From JBARRO01 sp049644265 (lineage in GTDB: Bacteria > Bacteroidota > Ignavibacteria > UBA10030), in NCBI GenBank assembly GCA_049644265.1, contig JBARRO010000151.1:1-30567 (forward strand): DNA of 30,567 bases, given 5' to 3'. Positions 23,676-30,567 of the stretch are shown here, in pieces. Every line of letters starts with the position of its first letter. Position 1 is the first letter of the stretch. The translations under genes were made by a program, and so were the position numbers. The notes beneath the pieces were generated by a model. That model ran no database searches, was not told the origin of the DNA, and saw only the letters and a list, made by a program, of their open reading frames with translations.

Positions 23676-23704
23676 TTGTGAAGCGTCAGGGTTCCCGTTA
23701 GATT
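23676..23704 (+). promoter_or_regulatory. Possible promoter of the second T9SS gene group
   Basis: TTGTGA (23676-23681) and TAGATT (23699-23704) are 17 bp apart and each matches the sigma-70 consensus at four of six positions. Initiation near 23711 would leave a leader of about 50 bases before the ATG at 23763. The nearer palindrome would then centre near -45, a usual activator position. The match is modest and FCB-group promoters often differ from this consensus. Confidence 0.3.
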
Positions 23705-23762
23705 CATCCCATCGTTCAACCACAGAAATGCTCTTAACTTATTTTTCCTCAAGGGAGGGTGT

Positions 23763-25742
23763 ATGAGAATATCGCAGCCCACGCCCGGCTTCCCGGCGTT
23801 CCATTATCGATTCGAGATGTTACTTGCAGCTTCGCTATTTGTGTCGAGCGCGGTTTTCGCCCAATGGTCCTCAAACTCTGCGGTGAACACGCCGATTACC
23901 GCAGCCACTGCTGCACAATACCAACATTCTGTGATGAGTGATGGCTCGGGAGGATCGATTATTGCATGGACCGACGGCAGAGCATCGGGCAACGACATTT
24001 ACGCACAAAAGGTAAATTCGGCGGGGGTTGTTCAGTGGACCGCCGACGGCGTGGCGATTTGCTCAGCAACGAACAGCCAGGATGGTGAATCGCTGACAAG
24101 CGACGGATCGGGGGGAGCGATTATTGTGTGGCAGGATTTTCGGAGTAGCAACAACGATATCTATGCACAGCGCATCAACTCCGCGGGGACCGTTCAGTGG
24201 AACCCTGATGGCGTTGCCATTTCTACCCTTGCAAACTCACAAACATCGCCGAAAATCGTCAGCGACGGCAGCGGAGGGGCGATCATGGTGTGGTTTTCTG
24301 CAGGGGACATTTATGCGCAACGAATAAATTCATCGGGCGTTGTTCAATGGACGGCGAACGGCGTGGTAATCTGTGACGATGCGAGCACTCAATCATCTCC
24401 CCAACTTGTACCCGATGGCGCCGGTGGAGCAATTATTTCCTGGATCGATGGGCGAACCAACGGAACGACGGGCTTGGATATCTATGCTCAAAGGATAAAT
24501 TCATCGGGCTCTGTTCAATGGACGGCGAACGGCGTGGTTGTCTGTAATGCAACCGGGAATCAGACACCACAATCGATGATCAGTGACGATAGTTCGGGTG
24601 CCCTGATTGCGTGGCAAGACCTCCGAACTGACGGCGGAGATATTTACTGCCAACGAATGTTTCCCAACGGCTCCGCTCATTGGACGGCAAATGGCAAAGC
24701 CATCTGTACTTCCTCGAATGTTCAGTCAGCTCCCGTTCTTACGGCCGATGGAAACAAGGGAGCCATCATCTCCTGGCAAGATCTCCGTGGAGGATTAACG
24801 TATGATATCTATGCTCAGTCGGTGAATTCAAACGGCACTACTCAGTGGTCAACCAACGGAGAGGTCGTTTGCAGTGCGTCGGACGACCAAACAGTTCCAT
24901 CCGTTGTTGCTGACGGGAATGGCGGAGCACTCATCTCGTGGCAAGATCATCGAAGCGGAACAACGAACGATGTGTACACGCAGCTGATTAATGGCGGAGG
25001 AACCGTTGAATGGACGGGCGACGGCGTGGCAACCGGGACGGCCACTGGCAATCAAAACACCCCGCAGGTGTTGACCGATGCCGCCAACGGCGTGATCGTT
25101 GTGTGGTTGGATTACCGCAGCGGAAGCTTTCCCGACATTTATGCATCGAGATTACAGTTTGATGGAACTCCCCTGGCTGTCGAACTGGCGTATTTTAACG
25201 TGCTGTCGACCAACCTTGGCACACAATTACAGTGGACGACTTCAACAGAAGTAAACAATTATGGATTTGAAGTTGAGCGACGCAGCATTGGAAGCCAACT
25301 GTGGACTACGCTCAGCTTTGTTGCAGGATCCGGCACAAGCAACGTAGCGCACGACTATTCCTACGTGGACGCCCACCTTCCCGGGGGCCGTTATGCATAT
25401 CGTATCAAGCAGATTGACCAGGATGGCCGGTTCACTTACAGTCGGGCTGTGGAGGTCACCGTGGGAATTGTTCCCAAACAACTCATCCTTGAACAGAATT
25501 ATCCCAATCCCTTCAATCCCAGCACAACGATCGAGTTCAGCGTCCCGGAGGACGGCCGTGCCACCTTGCGGGTGTATGACATCACCGGCAGGGAGGTGGC
25601 ATCGTTGTTTGACGGTGATATGAAGGCGGGGTACTACCATCACGTACTTTTCGATGCCTCCCGGTTTTCGTCCGGGCTGTATTTCTCCCGCCTCGAATTT
25701 CACGGACGGTCGATTACGAACGACATGACACTTGTCAAGTAA
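23763..25742 (+). CDS. T9SS cargo protein with D-G-x-G-G-A-x-I-x-W repeats
   Basis: A 659-residue secreted protein. The ATG at 23763 follows AAGGGAGGG directly. The signal peptide has a long N-region, with a hydrophobic core at about residues 19-35 ending in FAQ. Residues about 55-465 hold seven complete and one partial repeat of about 50 residues: [SA]-D-G-x-G-G-A-[IL]-I-x-W-x-D-x-R ... N-D-I-Y-A-Q-[RK]-[IV]-N-S-x-G-x-x-Q-W-x-x-[DN]-G-V. This again suggests a seven-bladed propeller closed by N- and C-terminal parts. An Ig-like linker (about 470-570, LQWTTSTEVNNYGFEVERRS) and a T9SS sorting domain (573-659, EQNYPNPFNPST ... NDMTLVK) follow. The next gene begins 45 bases on with no terminator between, so the three downstream cargo genes may form one transcript. 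Ligand and role are unknown. Confidence 0.88.
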   Translation: MRISQPTPGFPAFHYRFEMLLAASLFVSSAVFAQWSSNSAVNTPITAATAAQYQHSVMSDGSGGSIIAWTDGRASGNDIYAQKVNSAGVVQWTADGVAICSATNSQDGESLTSDGSGGAIIVWQDFRSSNNDIYAQRINSAGTVQWNPDGVAISTLANSQTSPKIVSDGSGGAIMVWFSAGDIYAQRINSSGVVQWTANGVVICDDASTQSSPQLVPDGAGGAIISWIDGRTNGTTGLDIYAQRINSSGSVQWTANGVVVCNATGNQTPQSMISDDSSGALIAWQDLRTDGGDIYCQRMFPNGSAHWTANGKAICTSSNVQSAPVLTADGNKGAIISWQDLRGGLTYDIYAQSVNSNGTTQWSTNGEVVCSASDDQTVPSVVADGNGGALISWQDHRSGTTNDVYTQLINGGGTVEWTGDGVATGTATGNQNTPQVLTDAANGVIVVWLDYRSGSFPDIYASRLQFDGTPLAVELAYFNVLSTNLGTQLQWTTSTEVNNYGFEVERRSIGSQLWTTLSFVAGSGTSNVAHDYSYVDAHLPGGRYAYRIKQIDQDGRFTYSRAVEVTVGIVPKQLILEQNYPNPFNPSTTIEFSVPEDGRATLRVYDITGREVASLFDGDMKAGYYHHVLFDASRFSSGLYFSRLEFHGRSITNDMTLVK

Positions 25743-25787
25743 CACAAAAATGTTTGACAATACTCATTCATCTCCTTTGGAGGACTT

Positions 25788-27812
25788 ATGAACATGTTGC
25801 AGAAATTTTCAAGACTCTTCATGAAGGTGCTCCCGGTGCTGGCGCTCTCGCTCGCTCCGGCGAATGGTCAATGGGCTTTCGGCATTGGAAATACAAACGC
25901 TGAGAACGTGACAGGCATTGCGCTCGATGCAGGCGGTAACGTGCTCATCACTGGAACATTCCAGGGCATAGTGGATTTTGATCCGTCAGGAGGGACTACG
26001 AACCTTACCAGCGCCGGTAACACCGATGTGTTCATAGCGAAATACAACTCTTCCGGAGCCCTTGTCTGGGCAGGCAAGGTTGGAGGATCCGGCGCGGATG
26101 TTTCTTACGGCATTGCTGTCGACGCCAGCAGCAATGTGTTCATTACCGGGTACTTTAACAGTACGGCAGATTTTGACCCGGGTGCTGGAACATCGAACCT
26201 TGTCTCTAACGGCGGCACGGACATTTTCCTGGCTAAGTACAGCTCTACGGGCTCGCTTACCTGGGCTGAGAATATCGGCGGCACCTCAAATGAGTTGGCA
26301 CGCGCAATCGCAGTTGACGCTGGGGGAAATGTTTACATCACGGGAGAATATCGATCAACGGTTGATTTTGACCCCGGAGCGGGCACGCAAAACCGTACAG
26401 CCGCTGCCGGCGGAGACATCTTTGTTGCAGAGTATACCTCTGGAGGTGCATATGTTCTTGCGATCGGTATGGGCGGAACCTCCATTGATGCCGGATACGG
26501 AATAGGCGTGGACGGTGTAGGCCTCATTACTGTGACGGGTCGGTTCCAGGGAACGGCCGATTTCGACCCGACCGCTGGCACGACGAATCTGACGAGCTCG
26601 GGTGGTTTTGACATTTTCCTCGCACAGTACGACAATACGGGTGCCCTTCAGTTCGCCTATGGTTTCGGCCAAACTACTGACGATTACGCTCTTGGCCTCG
26701 CTGTTGACGGGAACGGAGGGGATATTTACGTTATTGGCAAGTTTGAGGGCACGGTGGATTTCAATCCCCTAGCGGGGACAACAAACCTCACTTCTGCGGG
26801 ACTGGAAGATGTTTTTTTTGCAAGATACGATGCATCCGGGTCCCTCATGTTTGCGAAGAACGTTGCGGGGCCTGGATCCGAACTTGGTAATGCAATTGCA
26901 TTCGATGGAAGTGGCAATGTCTATATCACCGGTTCGTACCAAACAACTCTGAACGATGCAGATTTTGACCCGGGGGCCGGAACGGCGATACTTAACGGCT
27001 ACGGCCTGTTCTTCGCAAAGTACAACTCATCGGGGTCCTACGTTTGGGCAAAGGCCGTCACGGCCACAAGCGGTTCGGGAAACGAGGGGAATGCGATTGC
27101 GGTTGACGGGTCGGGTAATGTCTACGTCGCGGGCGTGTTCATCGAGACAACAGATTTTGACCCGGGCGCCGGAACAACCACAGTAACGAATAATACCTCG
27201 AACGATATCTTCCTGGCGAAATATTCCAGCTCCGGCGTCCTTCCCGTGCAAATGACATCAATGGATGCACGCGCTCATGGAATGGATTCTGAACTGCGCT
27301 GGCACACGGCAAGCGAGGTTCATAATTATGGTTTTGATATTGAACGCCGAGGTATTGGGGTAAGCAATGACTGGATGAAGGTGGGATTTGTGGCTGGAGC
27401 AGGAACAACAAACAGTCCGCACGAGTACTCATACCTCGACCACAACCTCTCGCCCGGTCGCTATGCGTATCGGATCAGGCAAATCGACCAGGATGGATCA
27501 CTCCATTACACTCAAAGCGTTGAAGTGGAGGTTGGCTCGGTCCCCAAAGAGCTGAAGCTGTTTCAGAATTATCCCAACCCGTTTAATCCGACAAGCAGCA
27601 TCACGTTTTCAGTCCCGGAGGACGGGACTGCAAGTCTTAAGGTCTACGACATGGTCGGTAGAGAAGTCGCAACACTTTTCCAGGGAGACGTAAAAGCGGG
27701 CTACGCTGTGCAAGCCACATTCGATGCACGACAGCTCGCATCGGGAGTTTATGTTGGCCGACTTCAGTTTGGGGGGAAGCAGCTCCTGCAGAAGATGGTC
27801 TTGATGAAATAG
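25788..27812 (+). CDS. T9SS cargo protein with seven SBBP repeats
   Basis: A 674-residue secreted protein. The ATG at 25788 is preceded by TTGGAGGA, and the signal peptide ends near ANGQ. Residues about 30-480 hold seven SBBP (seven-bladed beta-propeller) type repeats of about 60 residues. Each contains D-[FI]-F-[LI]-A-[KR]-Y-[ND]-[SA]-[ST]-G, then W-A, then A-[IV]-D-x-x-G-N-V-[YF]-[IV]-T-G, and D-F-[DN]-P-x-[AG]-G-T. The D-x-D-x-G and D-F-D-P loops are rich in acidic residues and may bind calcium. The Ig-like linker (about 485-585) and sorting domain (589-674) are close copies of those of the next gene. In the sorting domain I count 77 of 86 residues identical by eye, ending KQLLQKMVLMK in both. 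Confidence 0.9.
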   Translation: MNMLQKFSRLFMKVLPVLALSLAPANGQWAFGIGNTNAENVTGIALDAGGNVLITGTFQGIVDFDPSGGTTNLTSAGNTDVFIAKYNSSGALVWAGKVGGSGADVSYGIAVDASSNVFITGYFNSTADFDPGAGTSNLVSNGGTDIFLAKYSSTGSLTWAENIGGTSNELARAIAVDAGGNVYITGEYRSTVDFDPGAGTQNRTAAAGGDIFVAEYTSGGAYVLAIGMGGTSIDAGYGIGVDGVGLITVTGRFQGTADFDPTAGTTNLTSSGGFDIFLAQYDNTGALQFAYGFGQTTDDYALGLAVDGNGGDIYVIGKFEGTVDFNPLAGTTNLTSAGLEDVFFARYDASGSLMFAKNVAGPGSELGNAIAFDGSGNVYITGSYQTTLNDADFDPGAGTAILNGYGLFFAKYNSSGSYVWAKAVTATSGSGNEGNAIAVDGSGNVYVAGVFIETTDFDPGAGTTTVTNNTSNDIFLAKYSSSGVLPVQMTSMDARAHGMDSELRWHTASEVHNYGFDIERRGIGVSNDWMKVGFVAGAGTTNSPHEYSYLDHNLSPGRYAYRIRQIDQDGSLHYTQSVEVEVGSVPKELKLFQNYPNPFNPTSSITFSVPEDGTASLKVYDMVGREVATLFQGDVKAGYAVQATFDARQLASGVYVGRLQFGGKQLLQKMVLMK

Positions 27813-27892
27813 GCAACGTCGATTTGAACAAACACGCCAGTAACAGCCAGAGTGCTGTAAAATGAATCACACCTTTTTCAAGGGGAGGCTTT

Positions 27893-30265
27893 ATGATCAG
27901 GTTATTCAGACTGTCTGCTGCGGTTCTTCAGTTATGTATGATAGGGCTGGGATCTGCCTCGGCCCAATGGTCGAAAACCGGCGGCCCGACCGGTGGTTCT
28001 GTAACTGCTCTTGCCATCAGTGGCTCCAACATTTTTGCGTCAACCGTGGGTGGAGTCGTTCTCTCCACCAATAATGGAACAAGCTGGTCGGGTGTGAATA
28101 CCGGATTGACGGGGACAAGCGTCAACACGGTCGCCGTCAACGGCTCGAATGTTTTTGCCGGTATCTTCCTCAACGGCGCATTCCGTTCCACCAATAACGG
28201 TACGAGTTGGAGCGCCGTGAACACAGGCCTGACTGAGCCTGACGTCAAGGGATTCGCGTTCATCACCACGAATACGTTTGCCGCGACCAGTGGTGGCGGA
28301 GTGTTCCTATCGACTAATGACGGTGCTGGTTGGTCGGCCGTCAATACCGGCTTGACAAGTTTGTATGTCTGGTCAATTGCCGCCAAAGGAACGAATCTGT
28401 TTGCGGGGACTTACAATGCCGGAGTATTTCTCTCTACCAACAACGGCACGAGCTGGAACCCTGTCAATACGGGGTTGACATTTTCCCCTGTTTATTGTCT
28501 CCGGGTGAGCGGAACGAATCTGTTTGCAGGAACCGATGTGGGAGTGTATCTCTCCACGGACGACGGCGCAAGCTGGAATGCAGTTAATTCCGGCTTGACA
28601 AATACCTATGTCCGTGACCTCGCGGTCAACGGCTCAAATCTGTTCGTTGGAACTCTCGGGGGAGGTGTATTCTTGTCCACGAACAGCGGAACGAGCTGGA
28701 CTGCTGTCAATACAGGCTTGACAAACAGCTATCTTCACGCCCTTGCTGTGAGCGGTTCAAATCTTTTTGCGGGAACCGAAGGAGGCGGCGTATTCCTTTC
28801 CGCCAACAGCGGCACAAGCTGGTCATCGACCTCATCCGGCATCACAAATCCTTACATCACCAATTTCGTCGTCAAAGGTTCGAACCTCTTTGCGGCGGCT
28901 TCCGGCGCGGGGGTATCGGTCACCACAAACAGCGGCACAACCTGGACAACGGTCAACAACGACTTGACCAATACCAGTGCACAATCTCTCGCCGTCAGCG
29001 GGACAGACTTGTTTGTCGGGACGAACGCGGGTGGTGTGTTTCGATCCACCAATGACGGTGCCACTTGGAGTGATGTCAGTATCAGTTTGACGAGTACCGT
29101 TGTGTGGGGGCTTTCCGGGAACGGCACAAATCTCTATGCAGCAACCTTTGGGGGCGGCGTCTTTCTCTCTACCAACAGCGGAACAAGTTGGACTGCTGTC
29201 AACACGGGACTGACAAATTCGTTTGTTTACTCCGTCCTTATCAGCGGATCGAATGTCTTTGCCGGAACCAACGGCGGCGGTGTATTTCTCTCGACGGATA
29301 ACGGCTCGAACTGGAATGCGGTCAATTCAGGGCTGACACCCACCGATGTTGAATGTTTTCTCCAGGATGGTGCCAACCTCTATGCGGGCACCGGCGGGGG
29401 AGCCTTCGTTTCCACGAACAACGGCACATCCTGGTCAGCCGCCAACGGAGGCTGGACGCAGGAAATCTGGTCCATGGCAATCAGCGGCACAACCCTCTAT
29501 GCCGGAACTTACACCGGCGGCATCCGGCGCTCGAGTGACAATGGGGCCAATTGGGTTGCGGCCAACGCTGGTTTATCAAACACCGGGGTTTACGCCATTG
29601 CTCTGAGCGGGACAAATCTTTTTGCCGGGACCTATTACGGAGGCGTTTGGAAAGCTTCCGAAGCGACTCTTCCGGTTGAATTCTCGGGTTTCATGGCAGC
29701 ATCTCTCGACCAACAGCTCGTCCGCTTGAGTTGGACAACACAGACAGAGACAAGAAACTACGGCTTTGAGGTGGAACGAAGAGCAATCAGCAATCAGCTG
29801 TCAGTAATCAGTAACGGCTCTGGTTGGATGAAAGTCGGCTTTGTCTCGGGCGCTGGAACAAGTGCCGCCCGGAGGGAATATTCCTTCGACGATCACAATC
29901 TCTCGCCGGGCCGCTACGCGTATCGGATCAAACAAATCGACCAGGATGGATCCTTCCGGTATACAGAAAACGTGGAAGTAGAGGTTGGAACGGTCCCCAA
30001 AGAGTTGCGGCTCTACCAGAATTATCCCAACCCGTTTAATCCGACAAGCAGCATCACGTTTTCAGTCCCGGAAGATGGGGCGGCAAGTTTGAAGGTCTAC
30101 GATATGGTCGGGAGAGAAGTCACAACTCTCTTCCAGGGAGACGCAAAAGCGGGCTACGCTGTGCAGGCTACATTCGATGCACGACAGCTCACATCTGGAA
30201 TCTACCTTGCCCGGCTTCAGTTCGGTGGGAAACAACTTTTACAAAAAATGGTGCTGATGAAATAA
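27893..30265 (+). CDS. T9SS cargo protein with 13 Asp-box (BNR-like) repeats
   Basis: A 790-residue secreted protein. The ATG at 27893 has GGGGAGG upstream and a signal peptide ending in ASAQ. Residues about 30-585 contain 13 repeats of about 41 residues: G-V-F-L-S-T-N-N-G-T-S-W-x-A-V-N-T-G-L-T-N ... A-[LV]-x-[GV]-[ST]-N-L-F-A-G-T. The S-T-[ND]-x-G-x-x-W core is an Asp-box as in sialidases and YCF48 proteins. No sialidase catalytic arginine or tyrosine pattern is evident, so binding is likelier than catalysis. Repeat similarity at the DNA level suggests recent expansion. The Ig-like linker (about 593-700) carries a seven-residue extra segment (ISNQLSV type) encoded by heptamer repeats, absent from the otherwise very similar linker of the preceding protein. 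The T9SS sorting domain is 705-790. Confidence 0.9.
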   Translation: MIRLFRLSAAVLQLCMIGLGSASAQWSKTGGPTGGSVTALAISGSNIFASTVGGVVLSTNNGTSWSGVNTGLTGTSVNTVAVNGSNVFAGIFLNGAFRSTNNGTSWSAVNTGLTEPDVKGFAFITTNTFAATSGGGVFLSTNDGAGWSAVNTGLTSLYVWSIAAKGTNLFAGTYNAGVFLSTNNGTSWNPVNTGLTFSPVYCLRVSGTNLFAGTDVGVYLSTDDGASWNAVNSGLTNTYVRDLAVNGSNLFVGTLGGGVFLSTNSGTSWTAVNTGLTNSYLHALAVSGSNLFAGTEGGGVFLSANSGTSWSSTSSGITNPYITNFVVKGSNLFAAASGAGVSVTTNSGTTWTTVNNDLTNTSAQSLAVSGTDLFVGTNAGGVFRSTNDGATWSDVSISLTSTVVWGLSGNGTNLYAATFGGGVFLSTNSGTSWTAVNTGLTNSFVYSVLISGSNVFAGTNGGGVFLSTDNGSNWNAVNSGLTPTDVECFLQDGANLYAGTGGGAFVSTNNGTSWSAANGGWTQEIWSMAISGTTLYAGTYTGGIRRSSDNGANWVAANAGLSNTGVYAIALSGTNLFAGTYYGGVWKASEATLPVEFSGFMAASLDQQLVRLSWTTQTETRNYGFEVERRAISNQLSVISNGSGWMKVGFVSGAGTSAARREYSFDDHNLSPGRYAYRIKQIDQDGSFRYTENVEVEVGTVPKELRLYQNYPNPFNPTSSITFSVPEDGAASLKVYDMVGREVTTLFQGDAKAGYAVQATFDARQLTSGIYLARLQFGGKQLLQKMVLMK
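29782..29809 (+). repeat. Heptamer array inside coding sequence of the last T9SS gene (4 units)
   Basis: AGCAATC, AGCAATC, AGCTGTC, AGTAATC in exact 7-bp register encode AISNQLSVIS in the Ig-like linker. The unit AGCTGTC recurs in the array right after this gene's stop codon. Compared with the preceding paralogue, the segment between ERR and WMKVGF is longer by seven codons, 21 bp or three heptamers. Confidence 0.75.
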
Positions 30266-30292
30266 GCTGTCAGCTATCAGCGGTCAGCTGTC
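30265..30292. repeat. Heptamer tandem array (4 units)
   Basis: AGCTGTC, AGCTATC, AGCGGTC, AGCTGTC start at the last base of the stop codon of the last T9SS gene and run up to its terminator-like stem. Confidence 0.75.
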
Positions 30293-30299
30293 AGGATTG

Positions 30300-30342
30300 A
30301 AGCCCGGGTGATACGGGAGGTCATCCGGGCTTTGGCGTCTTT
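30300..30342 (+). terminator. Probable intrinsic terminator
   Basis: A 12-bp stem (30300-30311 with 30321-30332, one G-T pair) of the form AAGCCCGG[G/A]TGA with a 9-nt loop is followed by TTGGCGTCTTT. The T-run is poor, but the position, 34 bases after the last cargo gene and facing a convergent reading frame, supports the role. Confidence 0.65.
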
Positions 30343-30392
30343 ACATCTCTACGGCGGGACTGCGTCCGTCGGACATGAGCGACACCCACCTC

Positions 30393-30420
30393 TACATTCA
30401 ACATTCCTTGTTCGATGTTC
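30393..30420. repeat. Heptamer tandem array (4 units)
   Basis: TACATTC, AACATTC, CTTGTTC, GATGTTC share the TTC ending in 7-bp register, just before the end of a presumed minus-strand gene. The unit differs from the array at 30265, only 100 bases away. Confidence 0.6.
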
Positions 30421-30449
30421 AATATTTCTTCCCCCCTCAATCCATCCCT

Positions 30450-30567
30450 TTATTTCACCTTCGCTTTGATAATCTCGCTCAACAGGTCCGGCTTTGATGA
30501 ATTCCGCTCGAGATGAGGATATCGGAGCCCGCCATGGTAGTCAACGGAATAGGTTGCGGAGAAATCT
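30450..30567 (-). CDS. C-terminal fragment of an unidentified protein
   Basis: The minus strand is open from the right edge to a TAA at 30450-30452, giving the last 38 residues of a possible protein. They include TYSVDYHGGLRYPHLER and end in SEIIKAKVK. The composition looks like a soluble enzyme terminus with normal codon use, and the terminator-like stem and heptamer array lie between it and the convergent T9SS gene. I do not recognise the family. The fragment is short enough that a chance open frame cannot be excluded. Confidence 0.5.
   Translation of the reverse strand, partial: DFSATYSVDYHGGLRYPHLERNSSKPDLLSEIIKAKVK

Noticed and set aside
28060..29660. Regularly spaced repeats suggesting a CRISPR or satellite array
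   Set aside because: The period is about 120 bp, the repeats are degenerate, in frame, and encode an Asp-box protein with a signal peptide and T9SS tail.
27893..29670. Sialidase function from the Asp-box repeats
   Set aside because: Asp-boxes are structural; the arginine triad and nucleophilic tyrosine context of sialidases could not be found.

Overview
The window looks like a chromosomal segment from a free-living member of the FCB (Bacteroidota / Chlorobiota / Ignavibacteriota) group. Six secreted proteins end in a type IX secretion system (T9SS) type-A sorting domain with the N-[FY]-P-N-P-F-N-P signature. Unlike classical Bacteroidetes, most starts are preceded by good purine-rich Shine-Dalgarno sequences (GAGGAG, GGGAGGA, GGGGAGG). 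This combination fits Ignavibacteria-like lineages best, but the assignment is inferred from features and not from a marker gene. No rRNA, tRNA, transposase, phage gene or CRISPR array was seen.

Layout. Bases 3-2755 hold two translationally coupled amidohydrolase-superfamily genes: one with a full set of metal ligands (5' end outside the window), and an exported one whose ligands are lost. A 246-bp spacer with a pair of REP-like palindromes follows, then an aldo/keto reductase (3002-3988) and a small four-helix membrane protein (4032-4442). A large T9SS cargo protein (4694-8203) ends at a clear intrinsic terminator. Bases 8308-14711 form a possible stress or envelope module: an NHL-repeat lipoprotein (minus), an ECF-type sigma factor and a zinc-finger anti-sigma-like membrane protein (plus), and a secreted TPR-CHAT peptidase-like protein (minus). 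Bases 14895-19675 are two further T9SS cargo genes 29 bp apart, closed by a perfect 14-bp terminator stem. Bases 19895-23583 encode a two-component system: a periplasmic double seven-bladed Reg_prop/Y_Y_Y sensor kinase and a NarL-type response regulator. Bases 23763-30265 hold three more T9SS cargo genes with short gaps and no internal terminator, ending at a stem near 30300. The right edge carries the possible C-terminal end of a minus-strand gene.

How it fits together. The six T9SS cargo proteins share the same exit tail (four of them also share an Ig-like linker before it) but carry different beta-propeller-type repeats: two W-x-G-x-x-W propellers, a YCF48/Asp-box protein, a D-G-x-G-G-A-x-I repeat protein, a seven-repeat SBBP protein, and a 13-repeat Asp-box protein. 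They look like a family of surface or released proteins built by module exchange. The sensor kinase lies between the two cargo operons, and a pair of near-identical palindromes precedes the second operon, so control of these genes by the system is a testable inference.

The least expected signal is structural. Many spacers carry short degenerate tandem arrays with a constant 7-bp period but different unit sequences, resembling the STRR heptamers of cyanobacteria. The same heptamer family appears in frame inside three T9SS genes, in one case as extra sequence equal to exactly three units (21 bp, seven codons).
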